From an archaeon RBG_16_50_20 (GTDB lineage: Archaea > Thermoproteota > Bathyarchaeia > 40CM-2-53-6), in assembly GCA_001768965.1 (NCBI GenBank), contig MEMY01000076.1, positions 1 to 5,068 on the forward strand: DNA of 5,068 bases. Reading direction: 5' to 3'. The position numbers were made by a program, and so were the translations under genes. A model generated the notes under the pieces. The model was not told where the DNA came from. It searched no databases and worked only from the letters and a program-made list of their open reading frames with translations. Below are positions 1 through 5,068 of this stretch, piece after piece (the stretch's first letter is position 1; the number at the start of each line of letters is the position of its first letter).

Positions 1-1696
1 GGGAATAATCCGGCTTCGCTTTTCCCTCTATGATTCCAGGGATCTCCTTGAACTGTTTGCGGATATCAAGTATCATCACCGCGGCCGTTCTGCCTACCGC
101 CCTAATCGCGAGCGAGCTAAAGAGGAAGATCAACATTGCACCGATGAGAGCTCCCGTGAAGACTTCTGGTCTGGCCAGATCGACACCCCGTAGGCCGGCG
201 ACCTCGAGAAACGCACTGAAGAGTAGGAAGGCTGAGAGAGCTGCAGATGCGACACCATAGCCCTTAGTCAATGCTTTAGTCGTGTTTCCAACGGAGTCAA
301 GTCGGTCAGAGGTGACGCGAGCCTCCTCTGATATCCCTGACATTTCCAAGATACCTCCAGCGTTATCGGTTATGGGTCCGAATCCATCCATCGCGAGGAT
401 CATTGGCGTAACCGACAGCATACCCATTGTTGCAGCTGCCGTACCGTAGATTCCCAGCTGGAATGCAGGGTTCGTGATGTCCAACCCTCCCAAGGAGTGA
501 AAACCGTTGCCCAGTCCGAAAGCGATGAGTATGGCAGCTCCGATTACGATGATGAAGAGGCCTGAGGATTCCATCCCAACGGCGAGCCCGGTTGCGATTC
601 CCGGAGCGGGGCCGCTTTCGGAAGCATTTGCAATTTGCAGAGTCGGTCGCTTCCTGTAGGATGTGTAATAGTCAGTGATCCATGCGACCAGAATCGCCCC
701 GATAATGCCCACGAGAGACGCAAAGAAGAAGTTCAGCTCTCCGTTCAGAAGGACTTCGGTGAGGACGAAGAATCCAAACGCACAGATTATCCCCGTCACT
801 ACTAGACCTCGGGTCAGCGACATGAATGGATCTTCGTTCTTGCGCGAGTAGACGAAAAATGTCCCGATGAGCGCCCCGATTAATCCGAAAGCTCGCGCCA
901 TGAGCGGAAATATCAGACCTTTCACGCCGAACAGAGCCCATACTGCAGGTGTGAGTGCTAGGATCATTGCACCTATGTTCTCGGCGGTAATGGACTCGAA
1001 GAGGTCTGCACCGCGGCCTGCGATGTCTCCGACATTGTCACCGACTAGGTCGGCGATTACAGCGGGATTGCGAGGGTCATCTTCTGGGATTCCAGCTTCC
1101 ACCTTGCCGACCAGATCAGCGCTCATGTCAGCGGCTTTGGTGTAGATGCCTCCACCCAGTTGGGCGAATAGAGCGGCGAAGCTGGCGCCGAAACCAAACC
1201 CAACGATCAACCGAGGATCGCTTCCAAGTGATAGAGGGTAAATCAGCAAGAGCGTCGCTAGACCGAGCAAGCTCATCGAGACCACCCCTAGACCAAAGAC
1301 TATTCCTCCACGGAACGCCACCTTGAGTGCTCGATCGAGACTCGTCATCGCTCCCCGAGCAGCTCGGACGTTCGCACGAACTGATATGTACATGGCGATA
1401 TAGCCAGCGAGATTCGACATCAACGCGCCGAGCATGAATCCTCCGGCTGTATATGCCCCCGCCCATTGATTGGTCGGATCGCGAATTCCAATTGCTAAGA
1501 GAATTGCAGTGATGACGGCGATGATGCTTATGGTTCGATATTGGCGCATCAAATATGCTTCTGCGCCAACCTTTATCGCGTCAGCGATCTCCCTCATTTG
1601 TTCCGTGCCGGTGTCTTGTTTTAGGATCCATGTAACAATGTAGCCGGCAACGGCTAGAGAGAAGACGCTCACTGCAAAGACATATTCAAGGTACAA
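1..1696 (-). CDS. hppA: Membrane-bound K+-independent H+-pyrophosphatase, paralogue 1 (C-terminus outside window)
   Basis: This gene encodes an integral membrane pyrophosphatase that hydrolyses cytoplasmic PPi to two phosphates and pumps H+ across the membrane; the family acts as a homodimer with about 16 helices per subunit. I translated it from the minus strand; 565 codons are visible and the frame runs off the left edge, so roughly 100-150 residues are missing, including the third catalytic motif (GDxxGDPxKD). Visible motifs: GGGIYTKAAD (181-190), DMSADLVGK (190-198), PEDDPRN (204-210), ADLVGDNVGD (215-224), GRGADLFES (227-235), DGFGPITDNAGG (437-448) and GNTTKALTKG (470-479). Lys474 and Thr477 are the signature of K+-independent H+ pumps. 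Substrate and Mg-binding residues Lys187, Asp190, Asp194, Lys198, Glu205, Asp216, Asp220, Asp224 and Asp231 are intact. Gln179 replaces the Arg usual before GGGI, and the first motif reads DMSAD instead of DVGAD. The TTG start is preceded by GAGGAG at 6 nt, and an in-frame TAA two codons upstream excludes a longer start. Confidence 0.96.
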   Translation of the reverse strand, partial: MYLEYVFAVSVFSLAVAGYIVTWILKQDTGTEQMREIADAIKVGAEAYLMRQYRTISIIAVITAILLAIGIRDPTNQWAGAYTAGGFMLGALMSNLAGYIAMYISVRANVRAARGAMTSLDRALKVAFRGGIVFGLGVVSMSLLGLATLLLIYPLSLGSDPRLIVGFGFGASFAALFAQLGGGIYTKAADMSADLVGKVEAGIPEDDPRNPAVIADLVGDNVGDIAGRGADLFESITAENIGAMILALTPAVWALFGVKGLIFPLMARAFGLIGALIGTFFVYSRKNEDPFMSLTRGLVVTGIICAFGFFVLTEVLLNGELNFFFASLVGIIGAILVAWITDYYTSYRKRPTLQIANASESGPAPGIATGLAVGMESSGLFIIVIGAAILIAFGLGNGFHSLGGLDITNPAFQLGIYGTAAATMGMLSVTPMILAMDGFGPITDNAGGILEMSGISEEARVTSDRLDSVGNTTKALTKGYGVASAALSAFLLFSAFLEVAGLRGVDLARPEVFTGALIGAMLIFLFSSLAIRAVGRTAAVMILDIRKQFKEIPGIIEGKAKPDYS

Positions 1697-1702
1697 GTTT
1701 TA

Positions 1703-1708
1703 CTCCTC
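1703..1708 (-). promoter_or_regulatory. Shine-Dalgarno site of hppA paralogue 1
   Basis: The minus strand reads GAGGAG, then the 6-nt spacer TAAAAC, then TTG. The spacing is ideal for ribosome binding and decides in favour of the TTG start. The spacer itself contains the in-frame TAA that blocks any upstream start. The next usable in-frame start is a GTG at codon 9, inside the first predicted membrane helix. Confidence 0.8.
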
Positions 1709-1746
1709 AGTGAGTAAATGCAACTTCCGAATGGGAATACGTATCT

Positions 1747-1756
1747 CTATTTAAGC
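1747..1756 (-). promoter_or_regulatory. Archaeal TATA-like box upstream of hppA paralogue 1
   Basis: The minus strand reads GCTTAAATAG here. The same nonamer, GCTTAAATA, occurs upstream of the other hppA gene. Archaeal TATA boxes centre about 26 nt before the transcription start, which would put the start near 1725 and give a 5' leader of about 29 nt including the ribosome binding site. This suggests the downstream pump gene has its own promoter even though it follows the other hppA in the same direction. No purine-rich BRE is evident; the flanking sequence instead holds GTTTCGTTTC (1757-1766) and an imperfect inverted partner at 1781-1790. The call rests on motif and spacing only. Confidence 0.5.
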
Positions 1757-1810
1757 GAAACGAAACCTTGGAAATCTTTGACGTTCGTTCTCCGCGCGTT
1801 GATTCTGGAG

Positions 1811-4093
1811 TTACTTATCTCGGTCCAAGAAGCTGGGTCGTTCGGCCCTCACTTTCTCTTCCAGCGCAATCTCTTGTTTGCTTCGCCACAATGCCCAAGA
1901 CGCGAGCGCGATGAGCAGGAGCGCAACTACTCCGGCAATTAGGTTGGATTTGACTGCGACAATGATCGGGGCAATTATGAGGGAGACCAAGTTCACAACC
2001 TTAATCATCGGGTTCAAGGCGGGGCCTGCTGTATCTTTGAGCGGATCACCAACCGTGTCACCAACTACGCTCGCCTTGTGACGTTCGCTACCTTTACCGG
2101 TATTCGCCTGCACGTCTCTGGGTTCGTCCTCAATCGTCTTCTTGGCGTTATCCCATGCTCCACCAGCATTCGCCATGAAAACGGCGAGCAGTTGCCCCGA
2201 CACTATGATACCTGCCAAGAATCCGCCTAAGGCTTCGACTTGGAGCAGCAGTCCGACAATTATCGGCACCGTCAGTGCGATCACTGCAAGTGGAACGAGT
2301 TCTTTCTGTGCGGCTGCGGTTGAGATCGTAACCACATTCCGATAGTCAGGTTGTACTTGTCCTTCCATGACACCGGGGATACGGAACTGGCGACGAACCT
2401 CCTCAACAATCATCTTGGCCGCTCGTGAAACTGCTCTTATTGCCAAGGAACTGAAGAGCCAAGGCATGGCGCCCCCGAGCAGTAGTCCTATGAAGACCGG
2501 AGTTTCAGACACACTGATGCTCTTCAGTCCAGTTGACGTGACGTAGGAGGCGAAGAGTGAAACGGCTGCGATGACGGCTGAGGCTATGGCGATACCCTTC
2601 GTTATGGCCTTTGTTGTGTTGCCCACCGAATCAAGATCGGCCATGATCTGGCGACCTTTCTTCGTCTCATCGTCATCCAGGTCGTGCCATGCCATTTCGC
2701 CGATTCCATTAGCGTTATCACTTATCGGACCGTAAGAGTCCATTGCAACATTGTTGCCCGTCTGACTCAGCATTCCAATGCCGATCATGGCGACAGCGTA
2801 GAGCGTGAAGACTCCTGTAGCGGGTGGGTACAACAACATAGCCAAAACGATGCTGATCACGATGTAGAGGAGCGCCCAAACCGTCGATTCGTAGCCACTT
2901 GCCAGGCCTGAGAGAATTGTTGTGGCGGGTCCCGCTCTGGTAGACTTCACTATGTCCTTTACTGGGTTCTTGTCGGTGGCTGTGAAGTATGAGGTCAATG
3001 GATTGAAGCTCACAGCTAGACCCACTCCTATCGCGATTAGGGCTCCCAGTCGCCAGTCGTTGGCGTAGAACATGGCCACTAGGAAGGCCCAGAAAATCGT
3101 GTTGATACTCGAGACTTCGTACGAACGGAACATTGCGTCTTCTGCATTTCGTGCCCTGAGAAACTTGATCGGAAAGTGCGTCCAGATGGGCACCGCGAAT
3201 GTGCCCAATATTGATGAGATCACCCCGATTCCGCGGATGATAAGCGGAAAGAGAATCCACTTCAGGCTGTGCGTTGGGTCAATTGCCATCAAGGCCAAGC
3301 CGAGGATTAGAGCGGAGACTATCGTAACCTCATAGGACTCGAAGATGTCCGCTGCCATACCGGCACAGTCTCCCACGTTGTCGCCTACTAGGTCTGCGAC
3401 GACAGCGGCATTGCGGGGGTCGTCTTCTGGGATATCTTTCTCTACCTTCCCCACCAAGTCGGCGCCCACATCGGCGGCTTTTGTGAAGATACCTCCTCCT
3501 ACTCGCATGAACAGGGCAAGTAATGTGCCGCCGAACCCAAAGCCGAGCAGCGCGTCGGGCGCAGCTCTTCCGAATATGATGAAGATCGAGGTGCCGCCAA
3601 GCAGGCCTAGGCCGTCTGTCAGCATGCCTGTAATCGTACCAGCGTAGTAGGCTATCGAGAGTGACTCGTTGAAACTTCGCTTCGACGCGGCTGCGACGCG
3701 GACATTGGCTTGCACTGCCATACGCATTCCATATTGGCCGACGATAAGGCTGAATGATGCGCCTAGAACGAATGCGGCCATCCGGCCGACCGCGATAGCG
3801 ATCTGGGCATCCTTACCAAAAACTTCAGTCGCTTCAGATGTCGGTGCAGCTGCGTAGACACTGAGAAAAAGCGCGGCCGCTGAGATGACGATGAACGGTA
3901 AGATTGTCCGTAACTGGCGGCTCAGGTAGGCGTCAGCGCCAATGCGGATCGCGTTCCACACTTCTTGCATCTTGGGTGTTCCTTTGTCTTTCTTGAGGAC
4001 AACCGACCTCAGCCACCAGGCATAGAGCAAACTGACGATCGCGATTCCGATAATTGCCCAGGGAACGATGCTTTCGAAAGTATTGAGACTCAT
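1811..4093 (-). CDS. hppA: Membrane-bound K+-independent H+-pyrophosphatase, paralogue 2 (complete)
   Basis: This is a complete 760-residue M-PPase, within the usual family range of about 660-780. It couples PPi hydrolysis to outward H+ transport. Motifs in order: RVGGGIFTKAAD (197-208), DVGADLVGK (208-216), PEDDPRN (222-228), ADLVGDNVGD (233-242), AGMAADIFESY (244-254), DSYGPISDNANG (452-463), GNTTKAITKG (491-500), GGAWDNAKK (644-652) and GDTVGDPLKDTAGPALN (678-694). Lys495 and Thr498 mark the K+-independent class. Catalytic Asp/Lys/Glu positions are all present: Lys205, Asp208, Asp212, Lys216, Glu223, Asp234, Asp238, Asp242, Asp249, Asp648, Lys651, Asp679, Asp683, Lys686 and Asp687; so is gate-region Lys698. 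The AGMAAD...FESY pattern resembles the Rhodospirillum/Streptomyces type, but Glu255 follows FESY where I recall Ala, and Leu235 replaces the common Asn of ADNVGDN. Hydrophobic helices span the protein, starting at about 9-30; the charged C-terminal tail follows the last helix. ATG is the only plausible in-frame start, but GGAGAGG lies 18 nt upstream, further than usual. The downstream paralogue begins after 114 bp. Confidence 0.97.
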   Translation of the reverse strand: MSLNTFESIVPWAIIGIAIVSLLYAWWLRSVVLKKDKGTPKMQEVWNAIRIGADAYLSRQLRTILPFIVISAAALFLSVYAAAPTSEATEVFGKDAQIAIAVGRMAAFVLGASFSLIVGQYGMRMAVQANVRVAAASKRSFNESLSIAYYAGTITGMLTDGLGLLGGTSIFIIFGRAAPDALLGFGFGGTLLALFMRVGGGIFTKAADVGADLVGKVEKDIPEDDPRNAAVVADLVGDNVGDCAGMAADIFESYEVTIVSALILGLALMAIDPTHSLKWILFPLIIRGIGVISSILGTFAVPIWTHFPIKFLRARNAEDAMFRSYEVSSINTIFWAFLVAMFYANDWRLGALIAIGVGLAVSFNPLTSYFTATDKNPVKDIVKSTRAGPATTILSGLASGYESTVWALLYIVISIVLAMLLYPPATGVFTLYAVAMIGIGMLSQTGNNVAMDSYGPISDNANGIGEMAWHDLDDDETKKGRQIMADLDSVGNTTKAITKGIAIASAVIAAVSLFASYVTSTGLKSISVSETPVFIGLLLGGAMPWLFSSLAIRAVSRAAKMIVEEVRRQFRIPGVMEGQVQPDYRNVVTISTAAAQKELVPLAVIALTVPIIVGLLLQVEALGGFLAGIIVSGQLLAVFMANAGGAWDNAKKTIEDEPRDVQANTGKGSERHKASVVGDTVGDPLKDTAGPALNPMIKVVNLVSLIIAPIIVAVKSNLIAGVVALLLIALASWALWRSKQEIALEEKVRAERPSFLDRDK

Positions 4094-4125
4094 TTCTGCC
4101 GCGATGATCGTCCTCTCCTTCGCAT
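4090..4125 (-). CDS. Possible 11-codon Arg-rich leader peptide overlapping the hppA paralogue 2 start
   Basis: An ATG at 4125 on the minus strand opens a frame encoding MRRRGRSSRQK. It ends at a TGA that overlaps the hppA2 start as ATGA, the arrangement typical of translational coupling. It begins about 24 nt downstream of the transcription start predicted from the TATA-like box at 4171-4180, so it would be on the mRNA. It has no convincing ribosome binding site of its own, and a frame this short with this overlap can arise by chance. If translated, terminating ribosomes could reinitiate at hppA2, which would explain the poor spacing of the GGAGAGG site. This is inference only. Confidence 0.15.
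   Translation of the reverse strand: MRRRGRSSRQK
4112..4118 (-). promoter_or_regulatory. Purine-rich Shine-Dalgarno-like site, unusually far from the hppA paralogue 2 start
   Basis: The minus strand reads GGAGAGG, followed by 18 nt before the ATG at 4093. That is too far for a standard ribosome binding site (about 5-9 nt). No ATG, GTG or TTG lies in the hppA2 frame between the site and that ATG; the only triplets at the right distance are two ATC codons, which are very rare as starts. The site also lies inside an 11-codon leader frame that overlaps the hppA2 start. It could be fortuitous, or leader folding could shorten the distance. Confidence 0.35.
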
Positions 4126-4170
4126 TTGATCTCGATTATCGGAACCGAGGGTTCGCGCAACACCTACACG

Positions 4171-4178
4171 TTATTTAA
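4171..4178 (+). promoter_or_regulatory. Same AT-rich box read forward as possible cofE promoter
   Basis: On the plus strand the same site reads TTATTTAA. A transcription start about 26 nt downstream would fall near 4200, leaving a leader of about 29 nt before the cofE TTG, including its ribosome binding site; this matches the leader length inferred for hppA paralogue 1. It is the only TATA-like sequence seen in the divergent spacer, so it may drive cofE, hppA2 or both. Upstream sequence shows no BRE in this orientation either. Confidence 0.4.
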
Positions 4179-4180
4179 GC
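4171..4180 (-). promoter_or_regulatory. Archaeal TATA-like box of hppA paralogue 2
   Basis: The minus strand reads GCTTAAATAA, sharing GCTTAAATA with the box upstream of the other hppA gene. A start about 26 nt downstream of the box centre would lie near 4149, giving a leader of about 56 nt. The repetition of the motif in the same orientation before both pump genes is the best support for this reading. No BRE-like purine tract is seen upstream. Confidence 0.5.
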
Positions 4181-4188
4181 AACAAGGG

Positions 4189-4203
4189 CAGCTGTCGCAG
4201 CTG
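4189..4203. repeat. CAGCTG-TCG-CAGCTG inverted repeat in the divergent promoter region
   Basis: Two copies of the self-complementary hexamer CAGCTG are separated by TCG, giving both a direct repeat at 9-nt spacing and a potential 6-bp stem with a 3-nt loop. It sits just upstream of the TATA-like box as read for hppA2, and across the predicted transcription start near 4200 as read for cofE. That position would suit a regulator-binding site acting on either gene. A 6-bp element can occur by chance, and no regulator is encoded in the window. Confidence 0.4.
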
Positions 4204-4217
4204 GAAGTCACTTCGAC

Positions 4218-4222
4218 AGGTG
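4218..4222 (+). promoter_or_regulatory. Shine-Dalgarno site of cofE
   Basis: AGGTG is complementary to the conserved 16S rRNA 3' end and is followed by the 6-nt spacer TAACCT and then TTG. The in-frame TAA in the spacer, two codons before the TTG, excludes any longer start. The layout mirrors that of hppA paralogue 1. Confidence 0.7.
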
Positions 4223-4228
4223 TAACCT

Positions 4229-5005
4229 TTGGCGAGAACGATCTCCGTGATAGGCCTTGAGAAGATCGGACTTGTGAAGCCCGGTGATGATGTCGCACTT
4301 CTGATTTTGGATTCCCTAAAATCTGAGGGACAGGAGTTGATGGACGGCGATGTGGTTGTAGTATCTCAGAAGATAGTTTCCAAAGCAGACGGGCTCCTTG
4401 TGGATATTTCATCCATCAAACCTAGCCGCAGGGCAATTTCCATCTCGAAGCGAACCAAGAAGGACCCACGATTAGTCGAGTTGATTTTGAGAGATTCAAG
4501 AAAGGTGCTGCGCGCCGATCCGCAAGCGGTCATTGTGGAGAGAAAGCACGGTTTCGTGTGTCTGAATGCAGGTGTCGACAAGTCGAATGTGCGTGGACGA
4601 ACTGTTTACTCGCGCCTCCCCGAGGACTCCGACGAATCCGCAAAGGAATTAAGAATTCACATTGAGAAAATGTCAGGAAGACGAATCGCCGTAATAGTTG
4701 CGGACACATACAGTCGCCCTTTCAGAGTGGGGCAGGTGGAGTTCGCGATAGGTATCTCCGGCATAGAACCTATCGTCGATTATCGCGGGCAAGAAGACCT
4801 ATTCGGATATGAGCTGAGGTACAAGTTTGTCGCGCTAGCAGATGAGGTGGCAGCAGCCGCTGAGCTCGTGATGGGGCAGGGCACTGAGCAGGTACCCGTT
4901 GCGATAGTCAGAGGCCTCACTCGCCTTGTCAGAAACGAATCAGAAGGGAGTTCAAGAAAGCTGCTTCTCGGGAGGCGCAGGGATCTGTTTTCCAAAATTC
5001 TCTAG
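4229..5005 (+). CDS. cofE: Coenzyme F420-0:L-glutamate ligase
   Basis: CofE is a cytoplasmic, GTP- and divalent-metal-dependent ligase that adds L-glutamates, including the gamma-linked second one, to F420-0 to give F420-2, the last step of F420 biosynthesis in many archaea. The 258-residue product matches the stand-alone archaeal enzymes of about 250 residues, not the longer actinobacterial FbiB with its extra nitroreductase domain. Recognisable family motifs: GLVKPGDDVALLIL (14-27), DGDVVVVSQKIVSKADG (39-55), SSIKPS (61-66), KDPRLVELILRDS (78-90), HGFVCLNAGVDKSNV (107-121), LPEDSD (130-135), ADTYSRPFRVGQ (158-169), AIGISGI (173-179), DYRGQEDLFGYELR (184-197), ADEVAAAAELVMGQG (204-218) and VPVAIVRGL (222-230). 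Asp117 and Asp159-Thr160 fit the metal/nucleotide site described for the Archaeoglobus enzyme. SRP replaces the GRP common in the DTFGRPWR motif. The tail ends in RDLFSKIL, consistent with a natural end. TTG is the first possible start, behind AGGTG. It is divergent from hppA2; no other F420 gene is in the window. Confidence 0.96.
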   Translation: MARTISVIGLEKIGLVKPGDDVALLILDSLKSEGQELMDGDVVVVSQKIVSKADGLLVDISSIKPSRRAISISKRTKKDPRLVELILRDSRKVLRADPQAVIVERKHGFVCLNAGVDKSNVRGRTVYSRLPEDSDESAKELRIHIEKMSGRRIAVIVADTYSRPFRVGQVEFAIGISGIEPIVDYRGQEDLFGYELRYKFVALADEVAAAAELVMGQGTEQVPVAIVRGLTRLVRNESEGSSRKLLLGRRRDLFSKIL

Positions 5006-5068
5006 CCTAACATCCTGCGCGTGCTCTATGTATGTGACGTGGCCATGAACGGTTATTGCATGGAGAAG
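5006..5068. other. Short 3' flank of cofE, no assignable gene
   Basis: These 63 bp run to the window edge. No clear terminator hairpin or T-rich tract follows the cofE stop. The plus frame of cofE stays open after its TAG and contains possible starts at GTG 5021, GTG 5039 and ATG 5045, the last giving MNGYCMEK, but none has a ribosome binding site. A minus-strand frame is also open from the edge into the cofE 3' end. Nothing here can be called a gene with confidence. Confidence 0.4.

Noticed and set aside
1128..1466. Minus-strand open frame of 112 codons inside hppA paralogue 1
   Set aside because: It is a shifted frame of the pyrophosphatase coding sequence; the true frame shows all the family motifs and this one resembles nothing.
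1757..1790. Imperfect inverted repeat (AACGAA at 1759-1764, TTCGTT at 1784-1789) upstream of the hppA1 TATA-like box
   Set aside because: Only 6 bp match with a 19-nt gap; too weak to call an operator or terminator by itself.
1718..1942. Plus-strand 74-codon frame across the spacer between the two hppA genes
   Set aside because: Most of it is antisense to the C-terminal codons of hppA2, with no ribosome binding site or family resemblance.
2718..3260. Minus-strand open frame of 180 codons inside hppA paralogue 2
   Set aside because: It is an alternate frame of a complete, motif-perfect M-PPase; the His/Arg/Ser-rich content is typical of an out-of-frame reading.
3933..4163. Minus-strand 76-codon frame spanning the hppA2 start
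   Set aside because: Mostly overlaps the N-terminal coding part of hppA2 in another frame, has no ribosome binding site and would start within the promoter region.
4164..4412. Minus-strand 82-codon frame antisense to cofE
   Set aside because: Antisense to conserved cofE codons and covers the promoter region; no recognisable protein features.
4952..5068. Minus-strand frame entering from the right edge and ending at a TGA inside the cofE 3' end
   Set aside because: It would overlap cofE by 54 bp, its 38 visible residues match nothing I recognise, and it could be the tail of a convergent gene only if sequence beyond the edge supports it.
1..5068. CRISPR array, tRNA, rRNA, insertion sequence or prophage signals
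   Set aside because: No regularly spaced repeats, no tRNA-like cloverleaf, no terminal inverted repeats and no transposase or integrase motifs were seen on either strand.

Overview
The window looks like part of an archaeal genome. It holds two tandem genes for membrane-bound proton-pumping pyrophosphatases (M-PPases) on the minus strand and a divergent stand-alone coenzyme F420-0:L-glutamate ligase gene (cofE) on the plus strand. Three things point to an archaeon: a single-domain CofE of archaeal length, TATA-like boxes of the form GCTTAAATA at about the right distance upstream of the coding starts, and two genes starting with TTG behind short Shine-Dalgarno sequences. The phylum cannot be fixed from the sequence alone.

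Layout. Positions 1-1696 (minus) are the N-terminal 565 residues of a first M-PPase, HppA1; its C-terminus lies beyond the left edge. A 114-bp spacer (1697-1810) carries a TATA-like box and a ribosome binding site for HppA1. Positions 1811-4093 (minus) are a complete 760-residue second M-PPase, HppA2. The 135-bp divergent spacer (4094-4228) carries one nearly symmetric TATA-like box that could serve hppA2, cofE or both, a CAGCTG inverted repeat, and an 11-codon leader frame overlapping the hppA2 start. Positions 4229-5005 (plus) are cofE. The last 63 bp hold no gene that can be assigned.

How the genes work together. Both M-PPases would hydrolyse cytoplasmic pyrophosphate from biosynthesis and use the energy to pump protons out of the cell. 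Both carry the Lys/Thr pair that marks potassium-independent H+-PPases, yet they are clearly different subtypes and not a recent duplication. CofE adds glutamates to F420-0 using GTP; it releases GDP and phosphate, not pyrophosphate, so no direct metabolic link to the pumps is evident beyond the shared divergent promoter region.

No clearly new system is visible. The points most worth a second look are the pairing of two divergent M-PPase subtypes, the unusual acidic or missing basic residues near their ion gates, and the compact divergent regulatory region.
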